The notes under the pieces are model-generated. The model was not told the origin of the DNA and did no database searches. It was given only the letters and a program-made list of their open reading frames with translations. Shown in pieces: positions 11,974 through 22,692 of a DNA stretch of 64,000 nucleotides (its first letter is position 1; each line of letters opens with the position of its first letter). Location of the stretch: positions 120,934,043 to 120,998,042 of the forward strand of contig CAXKWD010000004.1 of NCBI GenBank assembly GCA_964059195.1. The letters run 5' to 3'. A program made the position numbers and the translations under genes. The DNA comes from Ectobius pallidus (Eukaryota; Arthropoda; Insecta; Blattodea; Ectobiidae).

Positions 11974-13671
11974 GAATCACGAAAATTAGAAAATTAATAC
12001 TTAGGGTGCAAGTCGTGTGAATGGATCTTATTAATACTATGTATAACATACGTAGGATCATAGCAACATGAAGTTGTGTACTGAATTTACTTCGTGTTCG
12101 CAGATTGAACAGCTGTAGGCTACTCATAAAAAGCTTTAGGGCCTGGGAAATCACAATATCAAAAGAGCTATCGGTAAGTTTCTCGCTGAACCATTTAATA
12201 TTAAAACTGTCTTGATTGAGGAGATATTACTGCTTGTAGATGGCTTTCTTTTTAGTGAGCTGTAAATTTGAAGATTCCCACAGTCACGTCACAATTGTTC
12301 GGGATGCTGAATCTCGCTCGTAGAGAGCTGGTTTTTGTTTCTCATCCCTCGACAAACCGACTTTTTCCCTTAAAAGGAGACAATGCAGCTTAGTTGTATC
12401 GCTCACCAATAGAGCGCGGCCAATCCCATTAATGGAAGTCCGACATTCCTAAAGTCATGATTGTTTTGTTACTATTTTTCATTTTGTTTTCCCTTCATCT
12501 TCACGTTATTACAGCCGCTATTGTAAGTAAAGGAGATCTGTTCGTGGAAATTTGATTCTTCACATTGATGTTAGGCTAGTAGGCTACATGAAAGAATTGA
12601 ACATTTTAAACTTTCAAATTTGTACATACAAAGAAAAGAATCTCATACGAAAGAATCGATCTGTTTAAACTTTAAAATTTTTGCATACAGGGGAAAAGTC
12701 TATCATTGGATGAAAACTGGCCAATTTAAACTTGTATTAGGTACCTAAGAAAAATTGTTAATATTTAGTGACACTGAAAGAATGAGCATTCCATTTAACT
12801 CTTAAATTCCGTTTAGGTATAGCGTGTAGGCAATTGTGGCCTCATGATACACCTGAGTGAAATTAGAAAAGTCTAAGTTAATAGATCTGTAGTTATAATT
12901 TCCCTACATTCCCTATAAAATATATATATATACAAAAATTATTCTTGAAACAAAGATTTTACTCTTATGTTCAGCATACTGTCATTTTAATTATTCATGT
13001 AGAAATTCTAATGCAGTTGTTAGTTTTGTTTACGAATATTCACCTTTCACTAGTTCAAATTGATAAAATATTTTCCACAACCGTACTAAGTATTCTTTAA
13101 GTCCATTTCAACACTAGGAGGACATTTCAGAGGTGACCCTTTTGGTAGTCTAAGGTTAAGAGGAGGCCACAGCTGTGAATGCTAACGCTGGCAATTGAAA
13201 AATAGAACAAAATCCTGAGACAAATAAAAAAATTACAAGTTACAATCTCCTTTTCTCATACTAATATAGACCAACTATGCATATGCAAATATATGCTTTT
13301 CAGGTATAATTATGCTCTATTGTGCAAATATGCCTAAATATGCACAATAAAACCTTATACAGTGATTTCAAACCAGATTATTTTCAGTATGCAGTACTAA
13401 ATTATGCTTTTCATTTTTACATATTGCGCTTTATTATGCTTGTAATTAATTTTGCATTTTTTTAATCATGCATTATCTTGGTAACATTCTGTAAAGAAAT
13501 TAAGGCACTCACAAATTTTAATGGAAATTAATTGTTTTGTGAAATTATCAGTACATTTAGTTCACTATACACATTTAGTTCACTGTATTAATATTTAAAG
13601 AGAAGTACGATTTGAGATTTATCATTTATAGTAAGGTATTCAAGAATTTCATGATGTCCAAAGAGGGTCCG
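11974..13671. other. Unassigned stretch with TATGC-rich block
   Basis: No genes recognised. About 13265-13470 is dense in ATATGC/TTATGC words, and 14960-15020 has similar words in the same orientation (GCTTTATTATGCTT in both). The pair may be the ends of a larger element that contains the palindrome between them. Confidence 0.4.
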
Positions 13672-14770
13672 TAGTAATAGTTTTTGTTTATAGTACAGCC
13701 TTATACCCTCTATTTAATTTTTCTTATAGAATGTTCCAGGATGAATGTATATTGCCAATATCAGTTACATATATTTTTTTATTAAGTATAATTACAAGTT
13801 GTAAAAAATATCACTAAATTAGTTTCGTCACTATTTTAAAATATTAAAATGAACAGCATAATGTGATATAAAAAGTTAAAATAATCCTGTCAGATTATGC
13901 AAGTTGTAATACTAGAGAATAGCTTGATGTTTGTATTAAAATGTGTTCAATTATAAAAAACCTGCTAGATAGGTTCGTCATATTAGCGTAAATTTACTAA
14001 AATACACTGCGTAAAAACTCACTATTGGAGTTGTCTTTGTAGGCAACTGGGTGGTATTTTGATGGCCAAGAAAGACCTTGTTGTTTCTTCTCTTGAAGCT
14101 AGCGTTGAAATTGTCTTTGCAGGCAGCTAAGTGGTTTTTGGTGGATAAAAAACTTTGTTGTTTCTTCTCTTGTAGCTAGCTGAAATGTTAGGATCTTGTT
14201 GTTCTGTTGATGTGTTGTGATCCTTACTATCTGGCATTGGCAATCTTCCAACTAATGAATCCAGCGATGAACAAAGATTGCCAATACCAGATAGTAAGGA
14301 TCACAACACATCAACGGAACAACAAGATCCTAACATTTCAGCTAGCTACAAGAGAAGAAACAACAAGATCTTTCTTGGCCATCAAAAAACCACCCAGTTG
14401 CCTACAAAGACAACTCCAATAGTGAGTTTTTACGCAGTGTATTTTAGTAAATGTACGCTAATATGACGAACCTATCTAGCAGGTTATTTTATAATTGAAC
14501 ACATTTTAATACAAACATCAAGCTATATTCTCTAGTATTACAACTTGCATAATCTGACAAGATTATTTTAACTTTTTATATCACATTATGCTGATCATTT
14601 TAATATTTTAAAATAGTGACGAAACTAATTTAGTGATATTTTTTACAACTTGTAATTATACTTAATAAAAAAATATATGTAACTGATATTGGCAATATAC
14701 ATTCATCCTGGAACATTCTATAAGAAAAATTAAAAAGAGGGTATAAGGCTGTACTAAAAACAAAAACTAT
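13672..14770. repeat. 1.1-kb near-perfect palindrome (foldback)
   Basis: The left arm (13672-14247) and right arm (14274-14770) are reverse complements over about 500 bp, with a 26-nt loop at 14248-14273. A 12-bp direct repeat, TTTATAGTAAGG, lies near both outer edges (13625 and 14773). The left arm is about 80 bp longer because of an internal tandem duplication. Open frames here are read from the palindrome and match no known protein. It is most likely a foldback DNA element; no transposase is seen. Confidence 0.88.
14031..14187. repeat. 80-bp tandem duplication in one palindrome arm
   Basis: TTGTCTTTGTAGGCAAC (14031) recurs as TTGTCTTTGCAGGCAGC (14111), and both units end in TTGTTGTTTCTTCTCTTG followed by a GCTAGC-type block. 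The right arm has a single unit. The copies differ by several substitutions. Confidence 0.85.
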
Positions 14771-14784
14771 TATTTATAGTAAGG

Positions 14785-15242
14785 ATTGTAGACCAATGCA
14801 TTTCAAAATTCAAACAATTATCTTAAACAGAAAATAACATTACTGTAAACAATCTCTTTCAGTTCCCTACATGGTAGCAACAATTAACAGGATAACAAAC
14901 AATAAGATAAATTACTTTAAATTTCACTATTCAGAGTTTCGAAGTAAAGCTTTAAGCATTATTCATTATGCTTTATTTTTGTGAATGACGCTTTATTATG
15001 CTTTTAAAAATTGCATATATCTAGGCATCTGTCACAATCAAATATAAGGTAATAATCATGGGTTTAAAATTCTATTATGATTTCAGTGCTTATTGGTTGT
15101 TCTACTAATTAGTAATGAGTTAATGACCCATCAAGATGCTCCTCTATTGTGATTTCTTTCGCTCCCTCCCCTACAACCATTGATCATTAATTTCTAAACG
15201 GGAAATAAAGCCTACAAAATAATTAATAGGCTATACTTAAAC
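14785..15242. other. Unassigned stretch
   Basis: AT-rich, with the second TATGC block (14960-15020). Nothing else recognised. Confidence 0.4.
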
Positions 15243-15440
15243 CCTCCGTGGGCTGCACGCCTGCCGCCCACCCGGTGGTCCAGGTTCGATTCCCGGCCGG
15301 TTTGGGATGTTTCCGTAGTGAAAAATCCCTTTCCCGGGTTCAGGACTAGGTGTGTGTGTGCCTTATGTTTAAGGCTTAGATAGGGGACTGGCGCAAACCT
15401 GGAAACAAATCTGCTGAAACACCACGGGAACACCAGGGGT
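15243..15440 (+). mobile_element. tRNA-derived SINE, family B
   Basis: The block GTCCAGGTTCGATTCCCGGC is a perfect B box in a T-arm-like context. It is followed by a SINE body with GTTTCCGTAGTG, CCCGGGTTCAGGACTAGG and a GT-rich run. The 5' tRNA head looks truncated or diverged. An antisense open frame over it is not a gene. Confidence 0.7.
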
Positions 15441-15968
15441 CGTCCGCGACCGGATACTTAGATCATATACGAGTAACTTTTGCAATGTCTACAGCCAGAT
15501 AATATAACTTATTAGTACTACAGTATTCTGTTTCAGTTTACCAACATCATTCTATTCATGTAGTAGGACTATTTCCTCAGTCAGAATTTAAAATCTCGGG
15601 ATTTTGACTTAAATGTCAATCAAGGCCTGTGTCGTTGTTTACAAATTCTCACTAATATTATTGCAAAACACTTTCTTGTAACAGTTATAACCAGCATTAT
15701 TCGATAATACAGATGAGCGGTGAGATTCGCCCTCTTCTCAGGTTATCAGATGATCACGCTTCCCGATAATTGAAGAGTCCAACCCAACCAAAGGCAGCCG
15801 CCCATAACGATCAACCTAATCCAGCACATAAAAAGGTTAATCTGTTTATATAAATTGAAAATTTCCTTTGTTTGCTGAGGTAGCTGGTGACCGCTCGAGG
15901 ATCAAATAATATTGAAAGTGTGTCTCCACCCAGCGCCCTCCCGGTGCAGAATTGTGTCAGCCACTCCA

Positions 15969-15999
<31 letters not shown>

Positions 16000-16109
16000 T
16001 TCAAGAGTTGTTGCTGTTGTAATTACTAACCTGTATCGCCATTCATACTCCACCACTACCAACGTAAATTTAAACGGGATCCATAATATGTAGGCAACGT
16101 TCGAGCTAA
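15441..16109. other. Unassigned stretch with (CT)n
   Basis: Contains a (CT)n microsatellite at 15969-15993. The opposing open frames across it are low-complexity artefacts. Confidence 0.5.
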
Positions 16110-16111
16110 TA

Positions 16112-17761
16112 GGGATGTAGCTCGCCAAACTTCTCCGACAGATAGCGTGGGTGTACTAGCCGGTATGCGCTAGCCGTTCGTCACTTGTTTTTCCAGTTTT
16201 CTTCTGCTGGCTTCATGCTTTTAAATGGCGCTCCAACTTCTCAGTCCGAAAAATATGTTCGTAATTTTATATTTTTATAGAAGACACGAGGCTACTTTAC
16301 GTACATCCTTGTCTACTGGGCGCTTCTAGAATGTTGTAGTGTCAAAAATACGAAAGAAAAATCACAGCAGATAGGCTCTAAATAACACTAAAAAGGAAGG
16401 ATTAACGAACAAATATTGTGAGATATTTCCGATACAGACGACATTATTTTGTACTCGACTTGCAGTAATATGTTATCAATGTATGAATATTTATATGCAG
16501 TGCGGGGATTAGATATTCTTTAATTTTTAAATTAATATTAAATTTGCCGTGAGCATCGAGAAGATGTTATGGGCCATTTAAAAATAGAGTAAATTACAAT
16601 AAATAAATTAAAATTATCTAGTAACGCAATGATAATTACAGTACATTGTGTTAGCTTTATACCTTTGTTAAACTGTATCTTTAGTGCACCTTTATATTTA
16701 AAGACCACTTCCCAGTTTAATTTATTTAGTTATTTTAGGCCTATTTATTTTACTTTGCTGTATAAATATGTGTATATTAGGCTACTGTAGCCTTCTATTG
16801 CATCTGATATCAAAATATAAATTCTGTGATTTCTAATTAGCCAAGTTAGATTAACGGCTTCGAATAAAAATTGTGACAATAGCGTTGCCTATTTAATAGG
16901 CTACATAACTTAACGTATGATAATTATTAAATTCTGCCTTTATAATCTGCTATGTCATGCAATGAAATATTCTTAACAATATTCTGTTTCATAACTAGAA
17001 ATGAAAATCATGTAACGATGGTCTAGCATAACTTACCGATAATAAAACGAATAAGAAAGAATGAGGAATGAGAAGAAGAAAAAAAAGGCCTAATCGATTC
17101 CCAAGTTCCCATCTTTTTTAACTACGAGGGACAGGAAAGGTAAGTTTTCGTGATGTAAACATATTTTAATATTTTGATTTTGAATACGTTTTTAATATGA
17201 CGGTATAGGCTAAATGTGCATTTGATATAGAAAATAAATAATATTAAAAATGTCTGCGAATACACACCACATAAATCAGTGTTTATCACGTATATCAATT
17301 AGTATTTTACTGTCTGAACCCTAGAGGTATATTCTTTTAGTTACTTTGAATCATACCCAATCGCCAAATTAGCAGTACTGTATATAAATATTCATATCTG
17401 CATAACATTTTGTACGTCGGGAACATAGTAATGTAGTTAATAGCGGGCATTTCTCACAGTATTTGTCAGCTTATTCTTCATTCTTTTCGACTTATATAGC
17501 GTCTATCTTTTGCAATTTTTCTTTAAGTTTGTTCACGTAAATATATTCTGGAAGTGTCCAGTATACAAAGAAATGCGCCTAGTAGCGTTTTACCCGCTAC
17601 AAAAAAAGAAAAGTTCGAACGTATTTTTCAGTCTGCTAAGATGAAACGCCATTTAAAAGCATGGAACCAGCAGACAACAACTCGAAAAACAAGTGACGAA
17701 CGGCTAGCGCATACCGGCTAGAGCAGTGGAGACATCTGTTGGTTCTAGTTCGCTACATCCC
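16112..17761. mobile_element. Nonautonomous DNA element with ~150-bp inverted ends
   Basis: The left end GGGATGTAGCTCGCCAAAC and the right end ...GTTCGCTACATCCC are inverted. Inner matching blocks include GCCGGTATGCGCTAGCCGTT, TCACTTGTTTTTC, TTTTAAATGGCG and the CGAACGTATTTTTC region. TA flanks both sides (16110-16111 and 17762-17763), consistent with a TA target duplication, although the symmetry extends slightly beyond. The interior has no transposase ORF. Confidence 0.8.
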
Positions 17762-17763
17762 TA

Positions 17764-18442
17764 TTACACAACAGCCTGTATTCTTGCGACTACATTTCCA
17801 TTTTCTCAATGTAGGCTAAAAACCATGGGAATGTAAAAAATGACTGCTTATATATATAAATTTTACATAATACAATGTCTGTTTTCGTTATTTCCCTTAG
17901 CAAGCAATAAATCACAACTCCAAAAACAATAATTATTTTGTAAAGACATGCCCGATTTCTATGAAGAATAGCATTTGCTATAAAAATGGCTTCAGTTTAT
18001 TACCATACACTTCTCAAATATCATCATAAGAATTCAGATGTTAATACCCCAAATTTGAAAAACAAATTAATTGAACGTAAAATTTAATGTGGGGAAATCC
18101 ATTTAGGATAGCTGCCAATAGGACACAGTCAAATCAAAACAATTCCAAGAACTATATTTTTTTAAGATGATACTTTTTGTTCCTACTTTTCAATATTCTT
18201 ATATTTTATATTGAATGTTAAAGCAGCTATCAATAAAGGACTTTCAATTTATTAAAAATTTCTTAATAGAAATGGTTATGGACAATATTTGAAGAATGTT
18301 TAAGGCCAAATCCTAAAATGTGTCTGAAGACAGTATATCAAAACGTTGGAAAAAATTGCCACAAAATTTCGAAATTGTCCCTCTTGCCCCAAATAGCAAC
18401 CCGACCACTTCCCAATCTCCTATCTCATACAATAGAGTCGAA
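17764..18442. other. Unassigned stretch
   Basis: AT-rich; no coding or paired repeat signal recognised. Confidence 0.4.
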
Positions 18443-18765
18443 CGCTGTGGCACAGGGGATGCGTTTGCTCATTTCATGTAGCAGGCCCCGTTTCTATTCC
18501 TGGTCAGAACAAGTTTCCTAGGTGGGGGTTTTTCCTCACCTGTGAGATGATGGTCGGGAAACTTTAGGTCTTCCTGGTTCCCGGATATCATCTGGCCGTC
18601 GTTATCACCTTCATTCATCCTCGCCTTCTTCGGAATGAGTGAGTGTATGACTGGTGTGTATCCTTCTATGTGTTCGTGTTGTCCAGGAGGTGTCCCCGGC
18701 ATTGGGCAGATCACTCATACGGGGAGGCCCTCCATGTCCTTTTACTGGTAAAAAAAAGTATGTAT
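18443..18765 (+). mobile_element. tRNA-derived SINE, family A copy 2
   Basis: It starts GCTGTGGCACAGGGGATGCG, matching 11685. The B-box region is degenerate (GTTTCTATTCC). It shares the body blocks CCTCACCTGTGAGA, CTTTAGGTCT, CCCGGATATCATCTGGCCGTC and CGGAATGAGTGAG. It extends further 3' than copy 1, to an A-rich stretch at about 18750-18758. Confidence 0.8.
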
Positions 18766-18907
18766 GTGATTCATAGAAACACTCTCCCTCGACGGGTCGC
18801 GATCCTCTAAGTCCCGGGCGGCGTGGGCCTCGTAAATGTAAAACTGTGGGAAAGAAGAAGAATAGTTAATAGGAAGGAAAGCGTTTAATATGTTTGATAC
18901 TGAAATA

Positions 18908-19613
18908 CGAGGGTGGATCGAAAAGTAATACACAATAATTTTTTTTTACAAAAAGTTTAATAGGTAGGCCTACAATTACAAACAAATGCACACATGAAGG
19001 GACATCTTTCGTCTATTTTTCTATGTAGTCGCCAAGTTTCTCAACACATTTCTCCCATCGTGATACCAGTTTCAAAATACCCTGTTCATAGAAGTCCGTT
19101 CGGTTGGAGCATAGCTATTTGCGGACTGCTGTTTTCACTTCTGCATCTGACGCAAAGCGTTTAACGGCCAGGAATTTATTCATGGGCCAAACAAATGAAA
19201 GGTTATCACGGCCATCTTCGAAGAATGCAATCCAATTGGAAATGTTGCCACGGTCCATACAGTCGTCCCCATACACGCCAAGCATGTCCCTGTGAATTTC
19301 ACTCGGGTTATGCCCTTTAGCCCATAAAAATTGCACTACACCTCGCTGAAGAAATTCCTGGCCGGTAAATGCTTTGCGTCAGATGCAGAAGTTAAAACAG
19401 CAGTCCGCAGATGGCTATACTCCAACCGAACGGACTTCTATGAACAGAGTATTTTGAAACTGGTATCACGATGGGACAAATGTGTTGAGAAACTTGGCGA
19501 CTATATAGAAAAATAGACAAAACATATCCTTTCATGAGTGCATTTGTTTGTAATTGTACCGATTAAACTTTTTGTAAAAAAATTATTGTGCGCCACTTTT
19601 CCATCCACCCTCG
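18908..19613. mobile_element. mariner-like foldback element (two 3' ends)
   Basis: It is flanked by TA (18906-18907, 19614-19615) with termini CGAGGGTGGATCGAAAAGT and, inverted, ACTTTTCCATCCACCCTCG. The left arm (18908-19175, minus) and right arm (19345-19613, plus) both encode the transposase C-terminus (FASDAEVKTAVR..., FYEQSILKLVSRWDKCVEKLGDYIEK on the right). The usual 5' end is therefore replaced by an inverted copy of the 3' end. Between the arms is a piece of the transposase N-terminus. The catalytic centre is missing. Confidence 0.88.
19115..19336 (-). pseudogene. mariner transposase remnant
   Basis: The minus-strand frame begins in the N-terminal DNA-binding region (FLWAKGHNPSEIHRDMLGVYGDD, then WIAFFEDGRDNLS) and jumps straight to the C-terminal FASDAEVKTAVR block. 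The whole DD34D catalytic domain is deleted. It ends at a stop where the right arm keeps the Trp codon (TGG versus TAG), so the left arm is inactivated there. A plus-strand frame at 19345-19516 carries the same C-terminus without that stop. Mariner transposases cut and paste DNA at TA sites; this one cannot. Confidence 0.85.
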
Positions 19614-19808
19614 TACTACATCAAGTTTTCACAATTTATATACGTTTATTTTATAATTTAACTAGCTTAAAGGACCCGGCATCGCCCGGGTTTTGTATTT
19701 TGAATGGACTTCGAAGGAAACTTTTCAAGGAGTTTTAATTTTCAAAATCGAGGTCCTTATACAGCTTTTCAGAGTTCAAAATGAGGAGATTATTCCCTTA
19801 AAAAACTA

Positions 19809-20725
19809 CAGGGTCCGCCAGAAAAATGTATACACACTTTAAGGAACGAAACTATTTATTAGGTTTGTTTTTTTAATTTAAATACTAATCAAACATCTAC
19901 CGGAAGTACTTTCTTGGTTCAGTGGTTACATTAGATGTTCAAAATGTTGGCCGTTGGCGGCCAGACACATTACTGAACGATGAGCGGTCGCCGCAGCAAC
20001 GTCGGTCAATGTTTCAATGGAGATCGCAGTACATGCCGCTGTAATCTTCTGGCGGAGTTCCTCTAACGTGCGTGGCTTACGTCGATAGACTTGATCTTTC
20101 ACGGTTCCCCATAAGTAAAAGTCCATAGGGGTTAATTCTGGCGACCGTGGAGGGAACTCAATGGGCCCTCTTCGTCCAATCAGGATCGTCATCATTAATC
20201 ACATGCAGTAATCGTGGAATGTAAGGTTTCCACTTAGCACCTTTCAGAATTCGTCGTACACTTGTACTGCTAATCACCACTTGACGCGCACATTGCGTAG
20301 CAGACTTTTGTGGAGAAGTAACAAACTTTTCCAACGCGAGATCCGACGAAGCAGGACTTGTAGCTGTACGCGGTCTTCCTGATCTTCCTTTCTGAATATC
20401 ACAAATCGTTCCATGTGCCTCAAACTTGCCAATAATGCGTTTAATTGTTAGGCGGGTTGGGGGTTCTGATTCAAACTCCCGCCTCCACTGACGCTGCACT
20501 TCAACGGCATTATCAAACCTGATAAACCACTTCAGAATGCATTTTCGCTGCTCGAACGTTAAGCGTGCTCCAGCCATTTTGTTTTGTCACTATCGTGTTC
20601 AAAGTAACGACATGTGTTGAGCATAAGACCATACTACAACATACTGGTAATATACTGGTAATATCCCGATACAATATCCCGATACAGTCTGACAAAGAGT
20701 GTATACATTTTTCTGGCGGACTCTG
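19809..20725 (-). mobile_element. Tc1/mariner-superfamily deletion derivative
   Basis: TA target duplications at 19807-19808 and 20726-20727 flank inverted ends CAGGGTCCGCCAGAAAAATG and CATTTTTCTGGCGGACTCTG. The 917-bp body holds only the two ends of a transposase gene. It is nested in the ACTAGCT-ended repeat. Confidence 0.9.
19926..20577 (-). pseudogene. IS630/Tc1/mariner transposase with internal deletion
   Basis: The N-terminal frame (20577 to 20158) starts MAGARLTFEQRKCILKWF and has a helix-turn-helix region (VEVQRQWRREF, TIKRIIGKFEAHGT) like the DUF4817 domain of insect transposases. A second HTH with the GRPRTATSP linker follows, reaching VINDDDPDW. There the sequence jumps out of frame to the C-terminal frame (20195 to 19926) with IEFPPRSPELTPMDFYLWG, the block around the second catalytic Asp, and the terminal helices. 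The segment carrying the first two catalytic blocks is missing, so the protein is inactive. The termini remain and could be mobilised in trans. Confidence 0.88.
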
Positions 20726-21239
20726 TATAAATACAGTTTCGCTCTTTACCGCTCTTAGAGGATTTGGGATTTTGGACCCCATTGCTTCTAAAGTCTCTGG
20801 ATGATAAACGTTGAGATAAAAGAAGCAGAAATTCCTATTAGTCCTACTTAAAATGTTCTGCTGGTTCTATAGGGTCTGTGTGTAAAGTCTGGTAAAATTG
20901 GTCAAAGAAGGTAGGCCTAAACTTAAACATCATTTAATGCACATGGCACTGTATAGGCTTATAAAATCTGGTAAAATTCGTCAAAGAATGTAGATTTTAC
21001 TAATAGACATATAATAGGGGTTGAAATATGTAAGGGGTGGTTTCTCCAAAATTAATTTTGCTCCCAATTTTATCTTGGTTCTGTGAGTCTGTGTGTAAAG
21101 TTTAGTAAAAATCGGTCAAAAAAATAATATAGAAAAGTATATGTAATTAGTTTTATTAATAGTCTATTGCTATTGTAAATATTATTATTAAAATTATTAT
21201 AATTTATATAAGTAAAAATCAATTGCCATAAAATGAAAG

Positions 21240-21535
21240 TTGCCGCATCATTTGAGAATCGCTCGACCGATTTGGCTGAGTTTTTGTTTGTTGTCTTCGT
21301 AATTGTCAGGACAAGGTTTGTATGAAAGAAAAATTTTGGAAAATCGACGGGAAAAGTCGGAAATGGGAAATGAGGCACAGTTTGAGAGTTCTGCTGTCAC
21401 ATGTTTTCATAACAAAATAGAAGTGTGACAGGTTGAGAGTTCTGCTGTCACATGTTTTCATAACAACAACAAAAATGTGAGTCTTGCAACCAAGCCATGA
21501 CGGAGCATCACTTGAGAACGGCTAGACCGATTTGG

Positions 21536-21578
<43 letters not shown>

Positions 21579-21692
21579 TAAATGTCAGGACAAGATTTGT
21601 ATTAAAGAAAAATTTTGGAAAATTCACGAAAAATGTCGGTAATGTGAAATGAAGCACAGTTTGAGAGTTCTGCTATCACATGTTTACATAAT
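21240..21692. repeat. Direct duplication with poly-T expansion
   Basis: Two diverged copies (about 21240-21420 and 21495-21692) share GAGAAYSGCTMGACCGATTTGGCT, AATTGTCAGGACAAG, AAAAATTTTGGAAAAT and CACAGTTTGAGAGTTCTGCT. The second copy holds a 41-base T run at 21537-21577 where the first has GAGTTTTTGTTTG. Confidence 0.75.
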
Positions 21693-22692
21693 AAATAAAT
21701 CTACATTTCTTGACCAATTTGCATGAAATTTTGCACACATACTCACTTAAGCCCGGGAACATTAAAATTCAAGCAAGCCACTCCTTCCCTTGAAAATTTA
21801 TGTAATTTCTGAAATGATACTGAAAAAAGAAATGCAATTCAGTTATCATGACAACAGTGTATTGTTTATAGTGTTCACATAGGGCTTTGGGTACTGTATA
21901 ATACTGGGCTTTAACAGATTCTGATGCTATCGATGTAATACATTTGTGAAAATAATTATTGAAGAATGAAATCCACGAAAATGAAACACATTGTGAAGCA
22001 GTCACATAACTTTCTCTAACTCCACATGGAAAATATAATTTTCTCACTTCTCATTTTGATGTAGAATAAGCGGTCGTATTGCAGGGACAGATTAGTGTGT
22101 GCCAGTGAGTATACTATATCAGAAGTCGGTAAAAAAAAATCCTGTCCACTGATACGTTATTCATAGCTGTATGCTTTGTATTAGTTGAGAAATAGGGATG
22201 TTTATCAGAGGCCATAAGCATCTAAAAGAAGACAAAATGGGATGGAACATTTTTAGTCCTACGCGCGCAGTAGGCTATATTATGTCCCAGGTTTTGGGGA
22301 GGAAAGTATGAAAGTGATATTGATTTTTTTTTTTTTTAGTTTCAGCTCCGAAACGGTTGTATGGTAACATGAGAGAGAAAAATAAAATTTTCCATAAAGA
22401 CAATACAATCTTATGTAGTAGGAATTTATGTTTCTTCTTATTTCAACCCCTCCCAGGCATGGTGTGTAGAAGCAACGGAATGCAACATTCGCCATCCTTT
22501 ATGAGCCATAGAAAGCTATATCTAGAGTTTTCTGAGGGAATAGTCTGAGTGTGATAAGTCGTTCTGCCTCATTTCAAGTTCTACTTACATATTATTCAAG
22601 CTCCTAGAGTTTGAAAATCGAAAGTCCTTCATCAAGTTAATTTCAAATTACAAAATAAAAACCCAGGCGAGGCTGGGCCTTTTTAGCTAGTA

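Larger units (their letters stand above)
19660..22692. mobile_element. ACTAGCT-ended repeat element (~3 kb)
   Basis: The left edge is ACTAGCTTAAAGGACCCGGC with CGCCCGGGTTTT after it. The right edge, inverted, is ACTAGCTAAAAAGGCCCAGC with CGCCTGGGTTTT. The interior has recurring phrases such as CGACCGATTTGGCT and GTAAAATTGGTCAAAG, which I know as a common arthropod repeat type without being sure of its class. It is split by a Tc1/mariner element (19809-20725). No intact coding region. Confidence 0.6.

Noticed and set aside
14207..14466. Two plus-strand ORFs in the palindrome
   Set aside because: They arise from the palindrome arm and match no protein; no promoter or splice support.
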